Source of the DNA: CAVOXO01 sp963700425
GTDB taxonomy: Bacteria; Actinomycetota; Acidimicrobiia; Acidimicrobiales; Microtrichaceae
Reading direction: 5' to 3'
NCBI GenBank assembly: GCA_963700425.1
Contig: CAVOXO010000004.1
Span: 1-14,712, forward strand
DNA length: 14,712 nt
Numbering within the stretch: position 1 is the first letter of the stretch; the number at the start of each line of letters is the position of its first letter. The position numbers and the translations under genes are program-made. The notes under the pieces are model-generated. The model saw only the letters and a program-made list of their open reading frames with translations, was not told the origin of the DNA and searched no databases. Positions 7,659 to 14,712 of this stretch are shown here, one piece after another.

Positions 7659-8619
7659 GTGGGCCGACTCGCACGACTGGTCGGAGTGGCGGCGGCCGGC
7701 TGCCTCGTCCTGGCGGGGTGCGCGACGGCCACGACGACCGACGAGCGTGCATCCGCCACGTCGGCCTCCCCGTTCGCAGATCTTTCCGCCGACCGTGACG
7801 TCAGCGGCCTGGTCGAGCTCGACGACGGCCGCAGCCTGTACCTGGAGTGTGCCGGCACCGGCTCGCCGACCGTCGTGCTCATCTCCGGGACCGGCAACGC
7901 CGGCGACGTGTGGCAGGCGTCGCGACCGGCGAACGACCCCGCCGCCCCCATCACACCGAACGACGGAGCGGTCTTTCCGACCACAGCACGCTCAACGCGC
8001 GTCTGCGCCTACGACCGCCCTGACACCCAGCGGGAGGATGGCTCCGCGGGCCGCTCGTCCCCGGTCGACCAGCCGACGGCGAGCCAGGACGACGCGGCGG
8101 ACCTCCACGCGCTGTTGATGGCCGCCGGTGTCCCCGGGCCCTACGTGCTCGTGGCCCACTCCTTCGGTGGGCTGATCGCCACGACGTACGCCCGCACCCA
8201 CCCCGACGAGGTCGTCGGGATCGTCCTCGTGGACCCCGCCTCGCAGTTCATGGAGACGACCATGGGCCCTGCGGCCTGGGAGCAGTACGTCGCCGCGGCC
8301 TCGTCGACGAGCGATACGGGGATCGAGACCAAGGATCTCGTCGGGAGCAACGTCGCGCGTCGAGGACCTCCCGGAGCTGCCGCCGATCCCGGTGGTCGTG
8401 CTCAGCTCCGACCAACCGTGGTTCATCCTGCCCTTCGGCGCCGACGGCGCGCTGGTCGACTACTCGATGGCGTTGCTCGAGTCGCAAGCCCGCCTCGCCG
8501 CGTCGCTCGGCGCCACCCACATCACCCGGACGAACAGCGCGCACGGCATCTACCAGGAGAACGCGCCCCTGGTGAACGAGCAGATCTGCGCCGTAGTCGC
8601 GCCCGCGGCCGGCTGTTGA
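7659..8619 (+). CDS. Alpha/beta-hydrolase lipoprotein, one frameshift
   Basis: Exported hydrolase with a signal peptide ending in lipobox LAGC (Cys21) and a Thr/Ser-rich linker to about residue 42. The alpha/beta-hydrolase fold shows SGTGNAGDVW (oxyanion region, about 76-85), RVCAYDRPDT (114-123), nucleophile elbow AHSFGG (Ser168), and TNSAHGIYQE carrying the probable catalytic His near the C-terminus. VLVDPAS (Asp192) follows the strand after the elbow. A single indel near 8350-8365 moves the frame before VEDLPELPPIPVVVLSS. The substrate is unknown; esterase, lipase or amidase activity is possible. The GTG at 7659 has a weak AGGG site. An earlier GTG at 7565, overlapping the DoxX stop, could be the true start if the C6 run at 7652-7657 is miscalled. 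A truncated copy lies downstream. Confidence 0.82.
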
Positions 8620-8834
8620 ACCACGTCGTGCGCCCGAAGACTGCGGTGCACGCCGATTGAGAGGCTCGACGGGTGCTGGCACCGACGACCGACAACAGCC
8701 CCCCCCGAAGCGCCGGTGGCGACGCGTCTCCTCCGTCACGCCTCGATTCGGGCTTACTCACCGACCCGACGATCACGTGCCTCCGCCCGTTGGCCCGTTG
8801 CACGTCGGAGACGAACGGCAAGGCATTGTCGTCG

Positions 8835-8970
8835 GCAACGACGACCCCGACGCCGAAGGCGCCCGCCGACCAGGACGTCAGCGGCCTGATCGACATCGGC
8901 AACAGTCGCACGCTCTACCTGGAGAGCCGCGGGACCGGCTCACCAACCGTCATCTTCATCTCAGCGGTCC
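8835..8970 (+). pseudogene. Truncated duplicate of the alpha/beta-hydrolase N-terminus
   Basis: DQDVSGLIDIGNSRTLYLE and GTGSPTVIFIS align with DRDVSGLVELDDGRSLYLE and GTGSPTVVLIS of the upstream hydrolase. The preceding Thr/Ser-rich stretch also resembles its linker. Similarity stops abruptly after about 8966: no nucleophile elbow or catalytic His follows, and no signal peptide is evident. This is the only recognisable content in the 476-base stretch 8620-9095 between the hydrolase and the SOD-like gene. The rest shows no supported gene on either strand. It is probably a decayed tandem duplication. Confidence 0.6.
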
Positions 8971-9085
8971 GAAAGCGGTGGCCCCCTCTCGCCCGACCGG
9001 CCGGGCACCGGACCGCATGGATGAACCCGCAACACCTTCCTCCGCGACAGCCAGGGTGGCGGCGTTCCGTGCGCCGTCTCGAACC

Positions 9086-9090
9086 GGAGG
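9086..9090 (+). promoter_or_regulatory. Ribosome binding site of the SOD-like gene
   Basis: A consensus GGAGG lies 5 nt before the ATG at 9096. It fixes the start inside a longer open frame that begins at 8673. Confidence 0.75.
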
Positions 9091-9095
9091 CACAG

Positions 9096-9632
9096 ATGAC
9101 TCGAACCCGAATCCCCATCCTTGTTCTCATCCTGGCGGCCACCGCGACGCTGTTGGCGGGCTCGGCGATCCCCGTCGAGGCCCGCGTGAACAGGAGCGAG
9201 GTCACCGTGAACGTCGCCCGACTGTCGGACCTCTCGCCCAGCACCACCGACGCCACCGACGGCGCGAAGGCTGCCGCGCTGGCCATCGCCCGTGACGGCT
9301 CGGGCACCAGCGTGCGCCTCTCCGTCTGGGGCCTCGACCCCGCGGCCGCGGGCACGACCTTCGGGGCCCACGTCCACACTGGCCCCTGCGTCGCCGGCAA
9401 CGGCGCCGCCGCCGGACCTCACTACAACAGCACCGGCGGCGCCGACATCGACGACCAGACCGAGGTCTGGCTCGACTTCGAAGTCTCGCCGCACGGCCTC
9501 AGCGTCGCGACGACCAACGTCCCGTTCGTCATCCCCCCGGGTGGGGCTCACGCCGTTGTGATCCACGCATTGGCCACAGCACCGAACGGAAGCGCCGGCC
9601 CGCGACTGGCCTGCATCCCTCTCGAGTTCTAG
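9096..9632 (+). CDS. Secreted Cu/Zn-superoxide-dismutase-like protein, apparently copper-only
   Basis: 178 residues with a Sec-type signal (about residues 1-29, ending VEA). The core follows the Cu/Zn SOD fold. HVH (His92, His94), GPHY (His109) and VIHA (His157) match the four copper ligands. Cys98 and Cys173 match the conserved disulfide, and Arg170 in PRLAC the active-site arginine. Between His109 and His157 the expected zinc-loop His, His and Asp are not recognisable, and the segment is short. This resembles copper-only SODs or SOD-like domains. It may remove superoxide outside the cell, or only bind copper. The start is set by the GGAGG at 9086-9090. The gene is monocistronic between the hydrolase remnant and an inverted repeat. 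A CHRD-domain protein is the alternative, but the Cys/Arg pattern favours SOD. Confidence 0.75.
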   Translation: MTRTRIPILVLILAATATLLAGSAIPVEARVNRSEVTVNVARLSDLSPSTTDATDGAKAAALAIARDGSGTSVRLSVWGLDPAAAGTTFGAHVHTGPCVAGNGAAAGPHYNSTGGADIDDQTEVWLDFEVSPHGLSVATTNVPFVIPPGGAHAVVIHALATAPNGSAGPRLACIPLEF

Positions 9633-9672
9633 CTGATCGACTCGACATCCTCCACACCGGCTGCACTGCGCC

Positions 9673-9713
9673 CACCGGGCCGAAACCCACACATCGAACC
9701 GCTCGGCCCGGTG
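9673..9713. terminator. 11-bp perfect inverted repeat between the SOD-like gene and the sigma operon
   Basis: CACCGGGCCGA (9673-9683) and TCGGCCCGGTG (9703-9713) are exact reverse complements separated by 19 bases. The repeat begins 40 nt after the SOD-like stop and ends 17 nt before the sigma-factor ATG. It has no T-run, so it could be an actinomycete-type terminator or an operator overlapping the sigma promoter. Confidence 0.55.
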
Positions 9714-9730
9714 TGCGCGACAGTCAGGCT

Positions 9731-10279
9731 ATGGACACGGGTGCGAGGGGCCAGGCGACCGACGCCGACCTGCTCGCCTCGGTCGCCGACGGCGACCGAC
9801 TCGCGTTACGGGAGCTCTACGAGCGTCACGCGCCCTGGCTCGTCGCCCGGCTCCGACGTCGGTGTGCCGACCCGACGATCGTCCACGACTCCGTGCAGGA
9901 CACATTCATGGCGGTGTGGAAGGGAGCGTCGGGCTACGACGGTCGAGGCGATGTGGCGGCATGGATCTGGGGCATCGGGGTGAGGCGACTGATCGGCCAG
10001 CTCCGCAAGAGCCCCCGTCCCACCGTGCCGTTGCTCGACCGTCACGGTGACGAGGCCCTGCTGATCTCGGCCGAGGAGCAGGTGCTCATCTCGGTCGAGC
10101 ACGGCGACCTGGCCGGAGCGCTCAACCAGCTCTCACCCGAGCTCCGGTCGGTCGTGCAGGCCACCGTCCTCGACGGTCTGACCGCCCGTGAGGCTTCGAA
10201 GCTGCTGGGCATCCCTGCCGGCACCGTCAAGACCCGCATGATGCGGGCCCGCATCCAACTCCGAGGTTCGCTCACATGA
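9731..10279 (+). CDS. ECF-type RNA polymerase sigma factor
   Basis: 182-residue sigma-70-family factor of the extracytoplasmic function type. Sigma region 2 spans about residues 11-95: DADLLASVADGDRLALRELY, then DSVQDTFMAVWK, then the region 2.3/2.4 segment GDVAAWIWGIGVRRLIGQL. Sigma region 4 spans about 128-178: LSPELRSVVQATVLDGLTAR and the helix-turn-helix LLGIPAGTVKTRMMRARIQL. It would direct RNA polymerase to envelope-response promoters, probably including its own operon. The ATG at 9731 is chosen; an in-frame GTG at 9713 is possible. Its TGA overlaps the next ATG (ATGA), so its cognate anti-sigma factor follows in a translationally coupled pair. The frame is intact. Confidence 0.9.
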   Translation: MDTGARGQATDADLLASVADGDRLALRELYERHAPWLVARLRRRCADPTIVHDSVQDTFMAVWKGASGYDGRGDVAAWIWGIGVRRLIGQLRKSPRPTVPLLDRHGDEALLISAEEQVLISVEHGDLAGALNQLSPELRSVVQATVLDGLTAREASKLLGIPAGTVKTRMMRARIQLRGSLT

Positions 10280-11150
10280 CCTGGCACGCCACTACCGACG
10301 TGATCGAGGCCTACCTCGACGACCACCTCGACGCCGCCCGGTCCGCGTCGCTCGAGCAGCACCTGCTGGCCTGCGGCGACTGCCGACGCGCCGTTGGCCT
10401 CCGCCTCCCCGACCGACGAGCTCGACACCCTGTGGGCCGACCTGATCGACACCGTCGACCGACCTCGACTGTTGTGGGTCGAGCGGTTCCTGTGCCGGAT
10501 CGGGGTGCGCGCGCACGTGGCCCGCCTGCTCGCCGCCACCCCGTCCCTGCGGCTCTCGTGGTTGGCCGGACTGGTCCTCACGCTGAGCATCGCGGTGATG
10601 TTGTCGATCGCCGCGGAGGACATTGGCAAGACGCCGGCCATCTTCCTGATCGTGACCCCACTGCTCCCGCTGCTCGGCATCGCCGCCGCCTACGGCCCGG
10701 CCCTCGACCCCGCCTTCGAGATGAGCCGCGCCACGCCATACCCCTCGGCGCGCCTGTTCCTCTACCGGTCCGTGGCCGTGCTTGTCGCCTCGATCGGGCT
10801 CAGTCTGGTCGCGTCGGCGTTCGTACCTCTCGGAGGATGGGACGCGGCTCTGTGGCTCCTGCCCGCCCTTGCCGCCACCGCCTCCACCCTCGCCCTCTCG
10901 ACCTGGATGACACCCGTACGGCGCCGCCGCCCTGTCGGCCGGCGTCTGGGTCACCGCCGTGACGGCGGGCCTCGTCGCCACCCGCGCCGACCCCGGCGAT
11001 GTGCTCGACCGGCTGATCGTCTTCCGTCCCGCCGGCCAGGTTGCCGCCCTCGTGGTGATGCTCGGCGGTGCCGCCGTCTTCGCGGTGCGCCTCGACCGGT
11101 TCGACGCCGCCCAGGCCCACCTGTCCGACCCCCTCGACATCGGAGCGTGA
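10276..11150 (+). CDS. Zinc-finger (ZAS-type) membrane anti-sigma factor, two frameshifts
   Basis: The N-terminal 40 residues carry the anti-sigma zinc motif HLLACGDC (His29-x3-Cys33-x2-Cys36), with a Leu/Asp-rich helix before it. Known ZAS domains bind and hold ECF sigma factors. After a cytoplasmic linker come about six hydrophobic segments, so it is a polytopic membrane protein rather than the usual single-span type. It probably senses the membrane or partners the transporter below. Two indels are needed: near 10388-10400 (CRRAV to ASASPTDEL) and near 10913-10925 (WMTPV to GAAALSAGVWVTAV). The last frame ends at 11150, and its TGA overlaps a GTG of the ATPase region. The length after repair is about 290 residues. 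Confidence 0.8.
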
Positions 11151-11152
11151 CC

Positions 11153-12084
<932 letters not shown>

Positions 12085-12085
<1 letters not shown>

Positions 12086-13940
12086 TGGAACTCATCGTCG
12101 TGGCTCTCGTCGTCGGGGCGATCATGCTCGTGGTGCGAGCGCGTCGACGGTCGGCCGGCGTCTCGTTCAAGCCGGCCGACTCCTTCCGGCCACCCCACGC
12201 CCTCGAAGGCTCCCCGGGCGGCTGGGCGCCGATCGTGGCCCTGGCCCGACGCGAAGGCCTACTGCTGGTGCGCCACCCCGCCTTCATCGTCGGCCTGGTC
12301 GTGCTCATGCCGCTGATGTTGCTGATCGGCGCCGACGGTGACGGCGGTGGTGCCGGTGTGATCAGCCAGGACGACGTCTCCCGAACGCTTCTGCTCGTAC
12401 CCCTCGGATGGGCCGCGTCGCTGGCCGCCAACCTGTGCACACTCCGCAGTCGCCGCTACGGCACCGACGAGCTCTTCGGCGCTGCGACGTTGCCCCCCGG
12501 GTCGCGGACCGCCGCTCACCTGCTGGCGTGCCTGGCCACGCTCCCGGTCAGCGTCACCCTCGCGGCCGGGCTGGTCGTGATCCTGCGTCTCGAAGGATGG
12601 CAGGGCTGGCCCCGCGCCGAGGTGCTCCTCGTCGGACCGCTCATCGTCCTCGGCGGGGCGATGCTGGGGGTGGCCGTCGCCCGATGGCTGCCGTGGGCCG
12701 TCTTCGGTTGGATCGCGGTGGTCGCCACGTTCTTGCTGGAGGTCAACCTCGGTCAGGCCGATGCCCGGTTCCGGTGGCTCCACTTCAGCGTCAACGGGAA
12801 CGACACGACCTTCGACCTGCCCGAGTTCCAGCTCGAGCGCCATGGCTGGCACCTCGTCTACCTCGTCGGCGGCATCCTGCTCGTGGCCGCCGTCGCCCTG
12901 CTCCGCTCGCCGCCGACGACCGCCCGCCTCGGACTGCTGAGCGTCGCTGTCGCGCTGGTCGCCCTCGGCGTCTACACCCAGGTGCGGCCGCCGTCGCCTG
13001 CCGAAGCCGCAGCGATCGCCGGTCGTCTCGAGCGTCCGTTGGAGACTCAGCAGTGCATCGATCGGGATGGCGTGACGTACTGCAGTTGGCCCCGCTATGC
13101 GGGATGGCGCGAGGGGTGGCAGGTGCCGGTCGAAGGTGTGGTGTCCAAGGTGCCGAGAAGCGTCGTCGAGGGCTCGGGTGGCCTGATCGTGAGTCAGCGG
13201 CCGACGTTGGACGTGCGAGCCCTCGTCGACCCCGACGTGCGGGCCATGGTCGACCCGCGGCGGGTGTTCCCCGCGAGAGCGTGGTGCACGCCGGCTTCGA
13301 ATGGTCCGAGCCCACCTGGCAACACCCGGACATCGAACCGAACCGTGACTTCGAGCTGGCCTACGGCACTGCGTTGGTCGCCGTTGGCCTTCCCGACCGG
13401 CCGTGGTGGGACGAGTCGACCGCCGATCCGTCATGGGCGACACGAGCGCTTCATCGTGGCAACGGCCCCGATCGGTACGTGATGCTGATGGACGGCGCCC
13501 TCACCACATGCGATTCCTCCGGCGAGGCGCGAGCGGTGGTCGCTCTCTGGCTGGCCGGCCAGGCCACCGATCACACTCGGCGGTCACTGGCCGAACAGTC
13601 GGCAACGGCCATGGGTCCTGTTGTGGTCGACTTGTTGAAGCGGGAGAACTACGACACCACCATCCCGCCGGTGCTGCCCCAGTTCGGCACGCTCAGCACC
13701 GGCGACGACGTGCAGTCGGCCTTGCGACTGCTGGCGCTGTCCGACGATCGAGTCGCCGAGGTCGTCCGCACGCATTGGACCGAACTGGTCGAGCCGTCGA
13801 CCCCCGTGAGCAGAGTCTTCGAACTGCTCGATGAGCCTGTGCCGGAATCGGCCCGCACGACCCGGACGGTGGACGGCGGCATCATCCCGCCGACCGGCCG
13901 GTGCGCCGACCTGCCCGAGCGATCGGCGGCCGCGTCGTGA
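12085..13940 (+). CDS. ABC transporter permease with a soluble C-terminal domain, one frameshift
   Basis: About 618 residues after repair. A short N-terminal hydrophobic segment is followed by a loop and six to eight membrane helices to about residue 312, including FIVGLVVLMPLMLLIGA, LLLVPLGWAASLAANL and YLVGGILLVAAVALL. Then comes a roughly 300-residue hydrophilic domain, probably outside the membrane, that opens with the Cys pair motif CIDRDGVTYCSWPRYAGW. A single indel near 13262-13275 joins RRVFP to RESVVHAGFEW. The ATG at 12085 overlaps the ATPase TGA, and the stop overlaps the GTG of the next gene. It should be the membrane partner of the ATPase. I do not recognise a named domain in the C-terminal part. 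It could sense or hold substrate. Confidence 0.8.
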
Positions 13941-14620
13941 CGGTGGCGCACTGGCGGCGGTTCGGTCGGGTCCTCGGCCCCGCCACTCCTCACCTGATCC
14001 GATCGATGAGCTGGGCTGCCGTCCCGCTGTCGTGGTTGGTCGCCGGCGTGTTCCTGGGTGGCACACGGTTCGACCCGACGGTCGACGTGATCGTGGTGTC
14101 GATGATCGTCGCCGGAGGCGTCTCGTTCGTCGTGGCCGACGCGGCAGCCGTCACGGTGGCGTCGAGCCCGACGGCGCGATTCGATCGCCTGGCCCTGCGG
14201 CTGGCTCTGATCGCTCCAGCTGCCGCGCGCGCGTGGTGGTTCCTGCTCCGGATCGGCGCCAGCCGAGACGGCCTGTCCCTGCCCGACGGCGATGCATGGC
14301 TGCTGCTGGCCACCTTCGTGATGGTGGGACTGTCCGCCGAGATGTGGGCCGCCGGCGTCACGACCGTGGCCGGCACCGTCGGAGTACCGACCCTGCTCGC
14401 GTTCCAAGTCGTCGCGCTGCAGTTGCCGACGTGGCTCGCCGTCTACCCGGTGGACCAACACCGGTGGCGGTGGATGATCGTGCTGTGCCTGGCGGTCGCC
14501 GCGGTGAGTTCCGCGTTGCGCGACCCTGCCCGACCCGCCCGGCGGCGACGGAGCACTACCTGCGCATTCGGGCCGCTGAGGCGCCGCCCCGGGGCCAGCC
14601 GTCGCGGTCCACCGGGGTGA
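13937..14620 (+). CDS. Multi-span membrane protein, probable second ABC subunit
   Basis: 227 residues from a GTG at 13937 that overlaps the previous stop (GTGA); GTG 13943 is an alternative. About five or six hydrophobic helices are visible, such as SWAAVPLSWLVAGVFLGG, DVIVVSMIVAGGVSFVVADA, WLLLATFVMVGLSAEMWAAG and MIVLCLAVAAVSSAL. There is no enzymatic motif. Position and overlap make it the last gene of the sigma/ABC operon and a likely second membrane subunit. The Arg/Pro-rich C-terminal 30 residues look unlike the body. An indel near 14520 could instead give a stop at about 14580. Function is inferred from context only. Confidence 0.72.
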   Translation: MTVAHWRRFGRVLGPATPHLIRSMSWAAVPLSWLVAGVFLGGTRFDPTVDVIVVSMIVAGGVSFVVADAAAVTVASSPTARFDRLALRLALIAPAAARAWWFLLRIGASRDGLSLPDGDAWLLLATFVMVGLSAEMWAAGVTTVAGTVGVPTLLAFQVVALQLPTWLAVYPVDQHRWRWMIVLCLAVAAVSSALRDPARPARRRRSTTCAFGPLRRRPGASRRGPPG

Positions 14621-14663
14621 ACGCCGGTGATGCACCGTCCAAGCGTTCAACGGGTTCGGTGGC

Positions 14664-14712
14664 TCACCGGGGGCCGACCTCGAAGGCCTCCAGGTCGGCC
14701 TCGGCGACCTGG
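14664..14712 (-). CDS. C-terminal end of a convergent gene, partial
   Basis: On the minus strand the last bases read QVAEADLEAFEVGPR and stop (TGA at 14666-14664), entering from the right edge. The acidic, coding-like composition suggests the end of a real gene facing the sigma/ABC operon. The product is unknown. A weak 6-bp inverted repeat (CACCGG/CCGGTG, 14610-14629) lies in the roughly 45-bp gap and could serve as a shared terminator. Confidence 0.35.
   Translation of the reverse strand, partial: QVAEADLEAFEVGPR

Overview
The DNA is very GC-rich, with GTG starts, 4-bp start/stop overlaps, apparent leaderless promoters and many short lipoproteins with Ser/Thr-rich linkers. Together these suggest a high-GC actinomycete-type bacterium, possibly from the Acidimicrobiia, although no marker gene fixes the taxon. 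The window has no RNA genes, insertion sequences or CRISPR arrays.

Left half (1-7000, minus strand): a cell-envelope module. Four tandem paralogues of a lipoprotein are named here D, C, B and A in transcription order. Each has an N-terminal beta-rich domain and a C-terminal M23 (LytM-type) domain. They are followed by a serine beta-lactamase/DD-carboxypeptidase-like lipoprotein that runs off the left edge. Copies D, C and B share a 5' module: a -10-like TAnnnT hexamer exactly 6 nt before an ATG, then a related N-terminal peptide. This suggests leaderless transcripts. Every copy has Arg where the first zinc-binding His of M23 enzymes is expected, plus an invariant Cys-Cys and His-Arg upstream.

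Middle (7100-9632, plus strand): a small DoxX-like membrane protein, an alpha/beta-hydrolase lipoprotein, a truncated copy of that hydrolase in an otherwise empty stretch, and a secreted Cu/Zn-superoxide-dismutase-like protein. The last keeps the copper ligands but seems to lack the zinc site. An 11-bp inverted repeat separates this block from the next.

Right part (9731-14620, plus strand): a tightly packed operon with an ECF sigma factor, a membrane anti-sigma factor with a zinc-binding N-terminus, an ABC ATPase, a large permease with a soluble C-terminal domain, and a second membrane protein. Starts and stops overlap or nearly touch at every junction. The layout suggests an envelope-linked signal controlling an export or resistance transporter. 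The last bases hold the C-terminal end of a convergent gene.

Caution: at least a dozen single-base frame breaks interrupt otherwise well-conserved genes on both strands, several at homopolymers. This looks more like raw long-read sequencing error than gene decay. Such genes are annotated over their full inferred extent.
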